From: Catenovulum agarivorans YM01
GTDB taxonomy: Bacteria; Pseudomonadota; Gammaproteobacteria; Enterobacterales; Alteromonadaceae
Direction of reading: 5' to 3'
DNA: 64,000 bases
Assembly (NCBI RefSeq): GCF_000281085.1
Contig: NZ_JH767534.1
Coordinates: 1-64,000, forward strand
A model generated the notes under the pieces. The model was not told where the DNA came from and did not search any database. It saw nothing but the letters and a program-made list of their open reading frames with translations. Numbering within the stretch: position 1 is the stretch's first letter; every line of letters starts with the position of its first letter. Below are positions 54,192 through 64,000 of the stretch, in pieces. The position numbers and the translations under genes are program-made.

Positions 54192-54389
54192 CTAATCTTT
54201 GTTACTAACTGCGTTCATTAACTCTTTGTGGCGCTTGTCATTTTTAGAGCTGTGTACCATAAACAAAGCGTGAACTATGCCAGGTACATAAAAGAAGCAA
54301 CATAAAACCAAATTCAATACAGCGAGCATAGGTCGTCCAAGGAGTAACACTGCGACGGGCGGCAATAAAATTGCGAGTAAATACATCAT
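54192..54389 (-). CDS. YqaE/Pmp3-family small membrane protein
   Basis: This 65-residue protein has two membrane segments: MMYLLAILLPPVAVLLLGRP and then LNLVLCCFFYVPGIVHALFMV, which includes the PG-x-xHA motif of the Pmp3/YqaE family. Family members affect membrane potential and stress tolerance in some organisms. It has a short charged C terminus. It is paired with the DUF2959 gene. Confidence 0.92.
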   Translation of the reverse strand: MMYLLAILLPPVAVLLLGRPMLAVLNLVLCCFFYVPGIVHALFMVHSSKNDKRHKELMNAVSNKD

Positions 54390-54434
54390 AGTTTTTGGAC
54401 CTCAAAATATATTTGCTGTTAGTTTAGCTGATTG

Positions 54435-55433
54435 TTATTGCTGTTGAAAATTAATTTCCACACGTAACGCAATGCCAGGTGTGTGGGCATGATCGCGAAA
54501 ATCTGGGTAATGAATAAATGGTTCTATTTCAAAGTAAAACCAGTCGCGGAGCGCTTGTGCACGATAGCGGGCAAAGATACCTTTATTTTCTAATTTATAA
54601 CCATCTATGATTTGACCGTGGGCAAAAATGCCACTGATCAAAGCGGATTGATTGTTGAGTTGGTGATAAAAAAGTAAATTGTGTCGCCATTCAGGATGCT
54701 CTTCATCTTGAATATATTCCCAACTATTATCTTGTCGCCATAAGCTAACTTCGGAAGATTGGTAATCAATCTTAAAGTCGAAACGTGCGCCATAGCCATG
54801 CGAAATGTAGTAGTAAATAGCCGGTTCGGTTTCTAGGCTGAGTTTATCTGCCAGCGAAAATTGCCGGCGATAGCGGGTTCGTATATATATATCTGCGCCT
54901 TTGGCAAAACCAACACGTGTCGAAATAAAATTTCTATTGTCTTGTGAGTGAATATAACGAACCGCAACACTTAAATCTTCTTTTTTCTGCTGGCCTTGAG
55001 TTTCATTTATCACTCGCTCGGATTCTTGCGATTCATTCGAGTCGTTGTAGTCTGAAACAATAACGTCCCATTTATCTTCTAAATTGGGCAGGCGGGCGCG
55101 CAGACGAAACTGGTGTTCAAAGCGCGCAAAGTCGCGTTCAATTGGCACATAACCTAATCTAAGTTTTGCAGAGGCACTTGCTCTATCTTTGTCTAATTTG
55201 TCTTGACCAAAAAAACCGTCAAACCAATTAGCGGTTGTGGTAATTGTGTCGGATACATCTTCTTGTACTTCATCGTACCAACTAGGTTGTTGTTCAATGG
55301 CTGCGGGATTTGCCCAAGCTTGCTGTCGCGTCAAAAAAAGCACAGATATCAAAATGATTCTTAGTGGTAAAGACAGCCGAGTTACATTAAGATAAGCAAA
55401 AATTTTAACCGTCAAGCGACCTACGGATAACAT
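54435..55433 (-). CDS. Exported beta-barrel-like protein of unknown function
   Basis: This 332-residue protein has an N-terminal hydrophobic segment ending in QQAWA, a signal peptide with an unusually long N region (the true start may be internal). Alternating beta-strands follow, with many aromatic and Arg residues: FARFEHQFRLRARLP, DIYIRTRYRRQFSLA, WFYFEIEPFIHYPDF. It ends ALRVEINFQQQ. It is probably an outer-membrane protein. It is divergent from tatA with a 46-bp gap. Confidence 0.7.
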   Translation of the reverse strand: MLSVGRLTVKIFAYLNVTRLSLPLRIILISVLFLTRQQAWANPAAIEQQPSWYDEVQEDVSDTITTTANWFDGFFGQDKLDKDRASASAKLRLGYVPIERDFARFEHQFRLRARLPNLEDKWDVIVSDYNDSNESQESERVINETQGQQKKEDLSVAVRYIHSQDNRNFISTRVGFAKGADIYIRTRYRRQFSLADKLSLETEPAIYYYISHGYGARFDFKIDYQSSEVSLWRQDNSWEYIQDEEHPEWRHNLLFYHQLNNQSALISGIFAHGQIIDGYKLENKGIFARYRAQALRDWFYFEIEPFIHYPDFRDHAHTPGIALRVEINFQQQ

Positions 55434-55479
55434 CTAGTGTTTTTCCTCGCTTACAAAAAACAAACCCCAGGAGTCTATA

Positions 55480-55743
55480 ATGTTAGGTGGTATCAGTATT
55501 TGGCAATTACTCATAGTATTAATCATAGTCGTTTTATTGTTTGGTACAAAAAAATTAAAAAACTTAGGCAGCGATTTAGGTGCAGCTATCAAAGGTTTTA
55601 AAGACGAATATAAAGGGGAAGAGCAAAACACGAAAGAAGAAACTGATATTACAGAGAAAAAAGAGCAAACAAAAATAGAAGAAAAACAATCGACTGCAAC
55701 ACCTTCAGCCAATACAACTACAGACAAACAAAAAGTAGATTAA
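55480..55743 (+). CDS. tatA: TatA, twin-arginine translocase subunit
   Basis: This 87-residue protein starts [22 protein letters not shown] and continues [19 protein letters not shown]. It has one membrane helix followed by the FG hinge and an amphipathic helix, then an acidic, Lys-rich tail. It forms the Tat pore. AGGAG lies 7 nt before the ATG. It is the first gene of tatABCD, which would export the Tat-signal protein encoded at 5057. Confidence 0.97.
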   Translation: MLGGISIWQLLIVLIIVVLLFGTKKLKNLGSDLGAAIKGFKDEYKGEEQNTKEETDITEKKEQTKIEEKQSTATPSANTTTDKQKVD

Positions 55744-55744
55744 T

Positions 55745-56110
55745 ATGTTGGATATTGGTTTTTGGGAATTAATCCTCATTGGCATAGTTGCTTTGGTCGT
55801 GCTTGGCCCAGACAAATTGCCAGGCGCTGTGCGCAGTGTGGCTTCTGTCATGCGAAACGTTCGCCAAACAGCCAATAATTTAAAAGCTGAGCTTAACCAT
55901 GAGTTGAGGGTTAGCGAATTACATCAACAGCTCAAACAAGCTGAACAAAAGGGCATGAGTAATTTGAATGAAGGGGAGCGTAACGCAATTGCTGAACTTG
56001 AAGCCGCTGCGCGCGAAGTGAACTCAATTCATAAAGAGGCAACTCAGCCAAACAACTCAACTTCGCCAACTGCTGAACCTTCAGTTGAAAACAACAAGAA
56101 AAACGACTAA
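55745..56110 (+). CDS. tatB: TatB, twin-arginine translocase subunit
   Basis: This 121-residue protein starts [26 protein letters not shown], the TatB-specific helix with Glu8 and the GP hinge. A longer amphipathic helix ([21 protein letters not shown]) and a variable tail follow. It binds signal peptides together with TatC. It starts one base after the tatA stop and ends 2 nt before tatC. Confidence 0.97.
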   Translation: MLDIGFWELILIGIVALVVLGPDKLPGAVRSVASVMRNVRQTANNLKAELNHELRVSELHQQLKQAEQKGMSNLNEGERNAIAELEAAAREVNSIHKEATQPNNSTSPTAEPSVENNKKND

Positions 56111-56112
56111 TC

Positions 56113-56868
56113 ATGAGTGAATCACAACCTCTAATTGCCCATTTAATCGAATTGAGAAATCGGCTGCTAAAAATTGTTCTAGCAGTGTTGATTGTATTTG
56201 TTGCTATGGTTGGTTTTGCAAATGATATCTATTCTTGGATTGCCCAGCCTTTGTTAAATGCTTTGCCAGAAAATACCAACATGATTGCAACGGGCGTTGC
56301 GACTCCATTTTTAACGCCGTTTAAATTGACTATGGTTTTGTCAATTTTTGCGGCCATGCCGTTTGCGCTCTACCACATTTGGGCATTTATTGCGCCAGCA
56401 CTATATCAGCATGAAAAAAAACTTATAGCGCCGTTATTATTTAGCTCATCTTTGTTGTTTTATGGTGGCATGGCATTCGCGTATTTTGTTGTTTTTCCAC
56501 TGGCATTTCCGTTTTTTGTCGGCTCAGCGCCAGACGGTGTCACTGTATCGACCGACATAAATAGTTATCTAGATTTTGTACTCAAACTGTTTTTTGCATT
56601 TGGTGTCGCGTTTGAAATTCCTATTGCCATAATCCTGATGGTTTGGGCGGGGATTTCAACTCCTGCAGCAATTGCTGAAAAACGTCGCTTTGTTGTAGTC
56701 GGCGTGTTTGTTGTTGGTATGTTATTAACACCCCCTGATGTTGTCTCACAAACTTTGTTAGCTATTCCAATGTGGTTCTTATTTGAGTTTGGCTTGATAT
56801 GTTCCAAGCTTTATTACAAACCTGAAGCAACCAAGGATACAGATGATGCCAAAGAGGAAGGTAGCTAA
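56113..56868 (+). CDS. tatC: TatC, twin-arginine signal receptor
   Basis: This 251-residue protein has six membrane segments. The N terminus is [15 protein letters not shown], and [20 protein letters not shown] and [22 protein letters not shown] are conserved TatC loops. It recognises the twin-arginine motif. It lies 2 nt after tatB and 2 nt before tatD. Confidence 0.97.
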   Translation: MSESQPLIAHLIELRNRLLKIVLAVLIVFVAMVGFANDIYSWIAQPLLNALPENTNMIATGVATPFLTPFKLTMVLSIFAAMPFALYHIWAFIAPALYQHEKKLIAPLLFSSSLLFYGGMAFAYFVVFPLAFPFFVGSAPDGVTVSTDINSYLDFVLKLFFAFGVAFEIPIAIILMVWAGISTPAAIAEKRRFVVVGVFVVGMLLTPPDVVSQTLLAIPMWFLFEFGLICSKLYYKPEATKDTDDAKEEGS

Positions 56869-56870
56869 CT

Positions 56871-57686
56871 TTGCATTCATCTGCAGTCAAATTATTTGAT
56901 ATTGGTGTCAATTTAACCAGTAGTCAGTTCGACAAAGATAGAGCCGCATTAGTTGAAAGTGCAGCTCGTGTCGGCGTGGAAAATATTGTTATTACATCTA
57001 CCAATGTCAAAGAAACGCAAAACGCCATTGAGTTGTTAGCAGAGTTTCCTAACTTGTACGCCACTGCTGGTTGCCACCCACATGATGCAAAAGAATTTTT
57101 GCCTGAGCATATCGACTTTCTACAGAGAGTTTACCAGCAAAACAGTCGAGTGGTTGCAATTGGTGAATGTGGGTTAGATTACAATCGCGACTTTTCACCT
57201 AGAGACATTCAACGTCTAGTGTTTGTGCAGCAGTTGCAGCTTGCTGAGCAGTTGCACGCGCCGCTTTTTCTGCATCAGCGTGATGCCCATGCAGATTTTG
57301 TCCAATTACTACAGCAGCATATTAGCGACTTTTCTAAAACTGTTGTGCATTGTTTTACAGGTGAAGCGCAAGAACTGCAGACCTATATCGAAATGGGCTG
57401 TTATATAGGCATAACAGGTTGGGTGTGTGATGAACGTAGAGGGCAACATTTGTTACCTTTGTTAGCCAACATACCAGCTGATCGCCTATTAATAGAAACG
57501 GATGCACCGTACTTGATCCCACGGCATATTCAGAAAAAAAACAAAAGCCGACGCAATCAGCCAAGTTATTTAGTCGATATCTGTGAGTTTATCGCGCAGC
57601 AGCTTGGGATAAGTTTTGCCCAACTCGCTTCTCAAACGCGTCAAAATAGCTTACGCTTCTTCCAAATTAATAATAACTATAAATAG
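56871..57686 (+). CDS. tatD: TatD, metal-dependent DNase/hydrolase
   Basis: This 271-residue protein has FDIGVNLTSSQFDKDR at its start (the TatD-specific form of the metal motif), AGCHPHDAKEF, IGECGLDYNRDFSP, VVHCFTGEA and LLIETDAPYLIPR. The motifs are those of the TatD amidohydrolase family, which has 3'-exonuclease activity in Escherichia coli. It starts with TTG, with AGGAAGG about 9 nt upstream. It is the fourth gene of the tat operon. Confidence 0.93.
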   Translation: MHSSAVKLFDIGVNLTSSQFDKDRAALVESAARVGVENIVITSTNVKETQNAIELLAEFPNLYATAGCHPHDAKEFLPEHIDFLQRVYQQNSRVVAIGECGLDYNRDFSPRDIQRLVFVQQLQLAEQLHAPLFLHQRDAHADFVQLLQQHISDFSKTVVHCFTGEAQELQTYIEMGCYIGITGWVCDERRGQHLLPLLANIPADRLLIETDAPYLIPRHIQKKNKSRRNQPSYLVDICEFIAQQLGISFAQLASQTRQNSLRFFQINNNYK

Positions 57687-57694
57687 AGAGAATA

Positions 57695-59035
57695 ATGGTC
57701 ATTTCAGGTTCTCAGATACTGTGGTTAGTTGGTGTGGCATTAGCTATTACAATAATGGCTAGTATTCAGCACTCAGCAATTCGCAATCGAGTATCTGCAC
57801 TTACTATGGCGCAAGGCGCAGGTTTTTGCCTTAGTTTGTTTGCGCTTATTGTTATCAATTCGGCGCCATTGCAATCTAAAATATTACATTACCTGATTTA
57901 TTTTGCACTGGTGCTTGGCTTGTTTAGTTTTGCCTGTACGCAACTTTGGTTGAGCAAGTGGCTATTGAACCCAAAAACAAGCGTCATCTACTTGACGATT
58001 ATATGTTTCGGACTTTCGCTGTTAACAGCTGTTTTATGTACTGTTGATTTAATCGCAAATTGGCTTCACCTTATTCCTTTAGCTGTAATTGCACTATCAA
58101 CTTTAGTTTTCAATCTGTGGTTAAGTATTAAAGCTGCTATCACCAACAGGGTAAAATTTTTACTCTGTTTGGTGCCGAGTGTTTGGTTGTGTGCAGCCTT
58201 GGTAAGTGTTTATAGCCAATTTATGGCTTTATTAATGGTTGCAGCTACCATGTTTGTTGGCCAATATCTAGTTATCTTTAGGTATGTAAACAACCAACAA
58301 CAATGTTTAGTTCAATTACAGAGTTTGGCCGACGATTACCGAGATAAGTCATTTAAATTGCAAACAGAATTAGCAAACCAACAAGACGCATACGAAATGT
58401 TGGAGTCAGATGTGCGCGAACGCAATTTTGAACTTGAAGTCACGCTCAGAGAGCTACAAGATAAAAATAGAGAGCTTGAGCAATTAAACACTTTAGATGC
58501 ACTAACCGGAGTTCGTAACAGGCGTTATTTTGACCAGCGGATTCAAGCTGAAATTAGGCGAGGTCGTAGAGAGCAAACTGAGCTTGGGCTGATCATGTTG
58601 GATATCGACCATTTTAAGTCGATTAACGATAAGCATGGCCATTTAGTTGGCGACCAAGTTATTCAACATATCGCATCGCTATGTAAAAAATTATTGCCGC
58701 GCTCGACCGATGCGTTGTGTCGATATGGTGGTGAGGAATTTGCCATTATACTGCCGAATACGCCTTTGCCAGGCGTATTACAAGTCGCGAACCATTTGCG
58801 GGAACAAATCGAACTATCTGTTTGTGCCGCTGAAGGTCAGGATATTCAAGTAACCGCTAGCCTTGGTGTGCATTCGCAACAAATTTTACACGAAACACAA
58901 TCAACCGATTTAATTGCGTTAGCCGATAAAGCACTTTATCAAGCTAAACAATCAGGCCGAAATCAAGTGTGTCAATCGAACGAGCTTAGTCAAATACTAG
59001 CCACTAACAGCAGTGTTAAGCCCTTATTAAATTAA
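57695..59035 (+). CDS. Membrane diguanylate cyclase (GGDEF)
   Basis: This 446-residue protein has about six or seven membrane segments (residues 8-200), a coiled coil (210-265) and a GGDEF domain. The domain has LDALTGVRNRRYFD, LGLIMLDIDHFKSIND and the signature YGGEEFAIIL near residue 345. An I-site RSTD lies five residues before it, so product inhibition is expected. It makes cyclic di-GMP, which often controls EPS production. The gene lies 8 nt after tatD and 24 nt before hemB. Confidence 0.93.
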   Translation: MVISGSQILWLVGVALAITIMASIQHSAIRNRVSALTMAQGAGFCLSLFALIVINSAPLQSKILHYLIYFALVLGLFSFACTQLWLSKWLLNPKTSVIYLTIICFGLSLLTAVLCTVDLIANWLHLIPLAVIALSTLVFNLWLSIKAAITNRVKFLLCLVPSVWLCAALVSVYSQFMALLMVAATMFVGQYLVIFRYVNNQQQCLVQLQSLADDYRDKSFKLQTELANQQDAYEMLESDVRERNFELEVTLRELQDKNRELEQLNTLDALTGVRNRRYFDQRIQAEIRRGRREQTELGLIMLDIDHFKSINDKHGHLVGDQVIQHIASLCKKLLPRSTDALCRYGGEEFAIILPNTPLPGVLQVANHLREQIELSVCAAEGQDIQVTASLGVHSQQILHETQSTDLIALADKALYQAKQSGRNQVCQSNELSQILATNSSVKPLLN

Positions 59036-60058
<1,023 letters not shown>

Positions 60059-60269
60059 ACTAATTAAACACCATTGAGTCTCATACCGAAACAAACAACA
60101 CAGCAAATGCTCAATAATTAACGCCTGAACTTAGAATGTTATTTAAAGTTGCGTTGAATCCGTCTATCATAGCGGGCTAATTGCAACGGCCTGTTGTATT
60201 TGTTGTGCGTTAGTTTGATTTTTCAGACAGGATTTAAAAGAATTTATAAGAGTGACTAAAGGGGTGCTC

Positions 60270-61649
60270 ATGAATATTAAAAACGTTGGATGGTCTGCGC
60301 TATTGGGTAGCGCTGTGTTGCTAGCAGGATGTGGTAGCAGTGATTCAAATAACTCCAACACAACTAGTTACCTAACTTACTACAACTTATCAGCCAATAC
60401 TGCTGTTACTAAGTTATATCATGACGAGAGCCTTCAAGCCTCAGTTGCATATCAAGGGAAATCATCAAGACTTTCGGTTGAGTCAGGTACAAATACAATT
60501 GAACTTAAAGTAGACGAGTCTGACGATGTAACTACAACCTTGTACTCAGCAGATTTAAACCTAGCTAAAGATAAACGCAACTACCTAGTTTCTGTTGGCA
60601 CTTTAGATGGTGATAATGGTGATACGCCGTTGTTGTTTACTTACAATATTATTAACTCCAACGACTTAGATGATGAGAAGTTTGAGTTCAATTTAATGCA
60701 TTTAGCACAAAAGTTCTCGCAAACTTTGACTGTAGATGTGATAGATAAAGACAATGGTGATATAGCTAAAACCTTGACGCTTGAGTTTGGTAATAGTGTC
60801 ACCGAAATGCTAGACACAGATAACTACTATTTTACTGTAGAAGATAGCGCTGAAAACCTTTTATATACTTCTGCTGGTGTTACATTCGGTAGTTCGCAGT
60901 TTTATTTTGCGCTAGTGGATACTCAGTTAAATAATCAAGACAACTTGACCTTGGTCTATTTACCAGATTCATCTAATGCGGTAACAGAATATAAAAATCC
61001 GGATCTAAAATCTTATTTTAGAGTGTATAACAGTGCTGAAACCTTTGACGGTAACACGCTAACTTTAGAAGGCGGGGCATTAGACGGTCAAAAAATTGAG
61101 TACACTAATGTTGCTGCTGACGCATTGGCCGCGACATCGAATGAAATTGAACCTGGCTCTTATAGTGTTAGTTTAGAAGGTTCAAACATCATTAAAGCCT
61201 TGTATTCTTTTGCGAGCGGCGTTGACAGAACAGTTGTTTTTTATCGTGATGAAGATGGCGTGTTAGACGATGTTGCGTTCACCAATACCAGTCGCCCTGA
61301 CACAACTAACCATCAAATTACTTTTGTTAATTTGTTAAACAACCAAGGTGATGACGAAGTAGACTTATATTTTGTTTCACCAAATGCAAATTTCGAAACA
61401 ACAGCCTATCGTTTAACACAGCGTGAACTTGGTGATGTTGCGCGCATGGCAATACCGTCAAACACTTACGATATTTATGTTGCGATTGATGATGGTAAAG
61501 GTGCCCCAAAAGTTGTGTCACAGCAATTAGGTGTTAAATTTGGTACAGATGGTAACACAGGCGATTGGGTGTTAATTGCTGAACCAACGCAAGACACTGA
61601 CACGCCAGTACAGGGTAGCCCAAGTACTATTCGTTTGTTGGCAATGTAA
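60270..61649 (+). CDS. DUF4397-like lipoprotein
   Basis: This 459-residue lipoprotein has MNIKNVGWSALLGSAVLLAGC with a lipobox, a Ser/Asn linker, and repeated beta-sandwich-like segments including YFRVYNSAETFDGNTLTLEGG, the type of 'hvns' motif found in DUF4397 domains. There are no catalytic motifs. A GTG at 60252 is possible, but AAAGGGG lies 6 nt before the ATG at 60270, which starts right at a proper signal peptide. It is a single gene followed by a hairpin. Confidence 0.75.
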   Translation: MNIKNVGWSALLGSAVLLAGCGSSDSNNSNTTSYLTYYNLSANTAVTKLYHDESLQASVAYQGKSSRLSVESGTNTIELKVDESDDVTTTLYSADLNLAKDKRNYLVSVGTLDGDNGDTPLLFTYNIINSNDLDDEKFEFNLMHLAQKFSQTLTVDVIDKDNGDIAKTLTLEFGNSVTEMLDTDNYYFTVEDSAENLLYTSAGVTFGSSQFYFALVDTQLNNQDNLTLVYLPDSSNAVTEYKNPDLKSYFRVYNSAETFDGNTLTLEGGALDGQKIEYTNVAADALAATSNEIEPGSYSVSLEGSNIIKALYSFASGVDRTVVFYRDEDGVLDDVAFTNTSRPDTTNHQITFVNLLNNQGDDEVDLYFVSPNANFETTAYRLTQRELGDVARMAIPSNTYDIYVAIDDGKGAPKVVSQQLGVKFGTDGNTGDWVLIAEPTQDTDTPVQGSPSTIRLLAM

Positions 61650-61660
61650 CAAGTAAAAAT

Positions 61661-61696
61661 AACGAGTGTTGTGCTAAATCAAAGGCAACACTCGTT
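61661..61696. terminator. Stem-loop after the DUF4397-like gene
   Basis: Perfect 11-bp arms AACGAGTGTTG (61661-61671) and CAACACTCGTT (61686-61696) enclose a 14-nt loop. No T run follows, so it may be a weak or factor-dependent terminator. Confidence 0.55.
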
Positions 61697-61819
61697 GATA
61701 GACAATTCTCGCTTCAACAAACGTAATTATCCGTTATAATCGTAAAAAAATTTTTAGTAGTTAATTACAGTTAAACTCATTTGACTTGAGGGAAACGTGT
61801 AATTAGCGGAGACAATTTA

Positions 61820-62233
61820 GTGGGTTCAACTATGAAATTTAATTTACGCAGTTTGGCACTTTTAGGTGCCATGATGGCCGTGCCAAATGTATTTGCTGCG
61901 GATATGCGCGACGCTGCAATCAAAGAGCGCATCAAACCAATAGGCTCGGTTCATATTGCTGGTGCTGCAGCACAATCAGCAGGTGCTGGTGGGGCTCGTT
62001 CTGGAGCTGATGTGTATAATGCAAGCTGTACAGCTTGTCACAGTGCTGGTGTGTTAGGTGCGCCAAAACCAAATAATGCAGGTGACTGGGAAGCACGTAT
62101 TGCACAAGGTATGGATACATTAGTATCTCATGCAATTAACGGCTTTAACTCAATGCCACCTAAAGGTACTTGTATGGATTGTAGCGACGACGAAATCAAA
62201 GCCGCAATCGAGCATATGATAAAAGATCTGTAA
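61820..62233 (+). CDS. Cytochrome c5-family protein
   Basis: This 137-residue (or 133-residue) protein has a signal peptide ending near VFAAD and one haem-binding CTACH followed by SAGVLGAPKPNNAGDWEARI. A distal Met lies in FNSMPPKG. An extra CMDC pair near the C terminus is typical of cytochrome c5. It is a periplasmic electron carrier. The GTG at 61820 has GGAG 8 nt upstream; the ATG at 61832 has a poorer site, so GTG may be the real start. Confidence 0.93.
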   Translation: MGSTMKFNLRSLALLGAMMAVPNVFAADMRDAAIKERIKPIGSVHIAGAAAQSAGAGGARSGADVYNASCTACHSAGVLGAPKPNNAGDWEARIAQGMDTLVSHAINGFNSMPPKGTCMDCSDDEIKAAIEHMIKDL

Positions 62234-62250
62234 AAACGTTTTAAGCTTAA

Positions 62251-62276
62251 AAAGGTGGGGCGCCTGTCCCACCTTT
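62251..62276 (+). terminator. Hairpin after the cytochrome c5 gene
   Basis: The 9-bp arms AAAGGTGGG (62251-62259) and CCCACCTTT (62268-62276) are preceded by A residues and followed by TATGACC, a short T end. It is probably a terminator. Confidence 0.6.
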
Positions 62277-62600
62277 ATGACCTCTTCTCAATTTTTCGCC
62301 CGCGCTTACTAACCTGTATTAATTTTGAACTAGTTTATTCGCCTGGAGTTCAGGTTTATTATGGAAATAGTTTTCATTCCTGCTAAAATTCCTTTTTTGA
62401 TTGATTTTTGAACTAATAGACACACAAACAACATAAATCAGTCAACTATTTATTGCAGCTAGCGAAACGCTAGTCATTACTTAAAAAAATAACAAACAAT
62501 CAACTAGCCTGGTTAAGTATTTTCAGAAGCCTCTGCTATATTTAATTTGGAGTCTGCCTATGAGTGGTGGTGGCTAGTAAGCAATAATTTGGATGTGAGC
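62277..62600. other. Gene-free stretch before the GAF/GGDEF gene
   Basis: About 320 bases contain no supported gene. They hold a small dyad (CTAGCG/CGCTAG, 62459-62473, AAA loop). A 16-codon frame from 62361 has no ribosome binding site. The promoter of the following gene should lie here, but I cannot place it with confidence. Confidence 0.5.
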
Positions 62601-64000
62601 GTGACTGATAACCCCAAACGTACAAATGAGTCCTACAAAGCAAGGCAACTGAAAAAGCTACTTGGATTAAAAAAGCAAGCCCAAAAAGTCCAGTCTGCTT
62701 TGCTCGAAATATCAGAACTAGCGAGTCATTGTTTTGACAAAGAGCATTATTACTTACAGTTGCATGAAGTGATAGCTTCAGTGGTCAAAGCGCCTAATCT
62801 ATTTATTCTGTTCAAAAGTTCTATTACTAAAAACTATGATATTCATTATTATGCGACTCAAGAAGGCACGTGTGATAAACCCGATTTACCAGACAATGTG
62901 ATTGATGTTGGTTTAACGGGTTATATGCTACGTAGCCGTCAATCTTTATTATGTAATAGTGCCGACTATACAAAGTTGATTGACGATGGCGAAATTATTG
63001 AGTTGGGTGAGCCTGCCGTTAGTTGGTTAGGTGTCCCTTTAAGCTTAACAAACGGCGATATTGGTGCTTTAGTTGTTGTCAGTTACCAACAAAGTTTAAC
63101 TTTTACTCAGGAAGACAAAGCGGTTCTCGAATTATTGGCAGAGCATATTAGCCATTCTATTGAACATATGCAGCGCCAAGCTCTAATGGAACGTGAAATT
63201 AACAGTAGAACGCGTGCTTTGCATCAAGTTAACCAAAAATTAAAACTTGAAATTGCTCAACAACAAAGATTTCAAACTGCGCAGAAAAACTTGTTGGAGT
63301 TGTCCGAAGAATTTAATTTTTCCAATGAAAAAAGTTCTTTGTTTCAAAGCTTTAGTTTAATTGCAAATCAAGTTTTCGAACTGCCCAATTATATTGCTGA
63401 ATATGATTCACACACAAAAAAATGGAGTTATTTGGGGGTCTCAGCAATTGAAGATATCTCCGAACTACAAACCTACCAATGTCTAAATGAATATATAGCG
63501 CTAGATGCACAGCCGATGGTGTTAACACACAAGGAGATCAAACACTTAGTTGCGTTTGGTGCCATAGTTGCTGATGAACAGCAAAAATTGTCGCTAAACA
63601 GCAATATTTGGTTGGTTACTCCATTACAAGCAGAAACGGACAAGTGTTTACTGCTGGTGATATTTAAATCCGAGCATGAACAAGAATTTAGTGAAAAAGA
63701 TACAGATCTTGCCAACTTTTTAGCTATGCACTTTAACTTGATTGCACACAGGTGGCAGTCGCAACAATCTATGTTGCAAGCGCAAGATCAATTAGAGGAT
63801 ACGGTTAATCAGCGCACTCAAGCGTTAAATGAAGCTAATCATGACCTCCAACAACAAATTGAAGAACGAATCAAAGTTCAAGAAAAACTCTATTATGACG
63901 CGAATCATGACCTGCTAACAGGTTTGCCAAACCGTCAATTGTTTAATCGTAAACTGATGCACGCGGTTGCTTGTGCAACTATGGACAAAAGTCATGAATA
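62601..64000 (+). CDS. GAF-containing GGDEF signalling protein, cut by the window edge
   Basis: An open frame runs from GTG at 62601 (GGA 8 nt upstream) to the end, 466 codons. It begins MTDNPKRTNESYKARQLKKL and shows a GAF-like domain (about 40-190: SWLGVPLSLTNGDIGALVVVS), a coiled coil (ALMEREINSRTRALHQ), a second GAF-like part (230-385) and another coiled coil. The start of a GGDEF domain is visible in YYDANHDLLTGLPNRQLFNRKL. The catalytic signature lies beyond the window, and an EAL domain could follow. In-frame GTG at 62595 and 62517 are alternative starts. It is probably a soluble cyclic di-GMP enzyme. Confidence 0.85.
   Translation, partial: MTDNPKRTNESYKARQLKKLLGLKKQAQKVQSALLEISELASHCFDKEHYYLQLHEVIASVVKAPNLFILFKSSITKNYDIHYYATQEGTCDKPDLPDNVIDVGLTGYMLRSRQSLLCNSADYTKLIDDGEIIELGEPAVSWLGVPLSLTNGDIGALVVVSYQQSLTFTQEDKAVLELLAEHISHSIEHMQRQALMEREINSRTRALHQVNQKLKLEIAQQQRFQTAQKNLLELSEEFNFSNEKSSLFQSFSLIANQVFELPNYIAEYDSHTKKWSYLGVSAIEDISELQTYQCLNEYIALDAQPMVLTHKEIKHLVAFGAIVADEQQKLSLNSNIWLVTPLQAETDKCLLLVIFKSEHEQEFSEKDTDLANFLAMHFNLIAHRWQSQQSMLQAQDQLEDTVNQRTQALNEANHDLQQQIEERIKVQEKLYYDANHDLLTGLPNRQLFNRKLMHAVACATMDKSHE

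Noticed and set aside
55434-55727. 97-codon frame antisense to tatA
   Set aside because: It is a shadow of tatA: its Ser/Phe/Val-rich composition mirrors the Lys/Glu-rich tatA tail on the other strand.
62361-62411. 16-codon frame in the gap after the cytochrome c5 gene
   Set aside because: Very short, no ribosome binding site and no neighbour relation; expected by chance in AT-rich DNA.

Overview
The window looks like chromosomal DNA from an AT-rich marine gammaproteobacterium of the Alteromonadales (Alteromonadaceae-like, possibly near Catenovulum; the genus is a guess). The support is the tatABC-tatD-hemB block, a cytochrome c5-type gene, DUF2959 and YqaE/Pmp3 genes, and a complete exosortase A (XrtA)/PEP-CTERM exopolysaccharide system. 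I saw no tRNA, rRNA, CRISPR array, transposase or phage gene.

Layout. 0.1-4.8 kb: XrtA-associated ATPase facing the prsK-prsR two-component pair. 5.0-7.9 kb: a Tat-signal protein followed by a PqqD-like/HprK-like kinase/nucleotidyltransferase cassette ('HPr-rel-A'). 7.9-10.3 kb: trypsin-like protease, ElyC-like and patatin-like genes. 10.5-15.7 kb: two PEP-CTERM substrate genes flanking an exosortase-associated acyltransferase, an E1/ThiF-like gene and a nitroreductase-like gene. 16.0-18.8 kb: prsT. 18.9-31.9 kb: GNAT/FemAB proteins, a PcRGLX-like enzyme, glycosyltransferases, a deacetylase, the XrtA-type amidotransferase and a secreted orphan. 32-40.6 kb: a more strain-specific-looking block with three pyruvyltransferase-family genes, a flippase, glycosyltransferases, the exosortase-associated O-ligase and a previously hidden 32-aa membrane peptide. 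40.8-53.5 kb: core EPS genes (stp1-type glycosyltransferase, acetyltransferase, beta-helix protein, FkbM methyltransferase, xrtA-epsI fusion, deacetylase, EpsB-like priming transferase, export lipoprotein, chain-length protein, tyrosine kinase, outer-membrane protein). 53.5-62.2 kb: housekeeping genes. 62.6 kb to the end: a GAF/GGDEF protein cut by the window edge.

How it fits together. EPS is started by the EpsB-like transferase, extended and decorated by the glycosyltransferases and modifying enzymes, and moved out by the flippase, Wzz/BY-kinase, export lipoprotein and outer-membrane protein. XrtA processes PEP-CTERM proteins that accompany the polymer. PrsK/PrsR is expected to switch on sigma-54 promoters. 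I find three -24/-12 elements with exact GG-N10-GC spacing. Two precede the PEP-CTERM genes and the third precedes the Tat-signal/HPr-rel-A cassette. The cassette promoter and one PEP-CTERM promoter also share a 16-bp upstream motif at the same 64-nt distance. This places the uncharacterised cassette in the exosortase regulon. It is my best candidate for an undescribed system: cytoplasmic modification of a Tat-exported protein by an RRE-guided kinase/nucleotidyltransferase pair. The second candidate is the acyltransferase/E1-like/nitroreductase trio.
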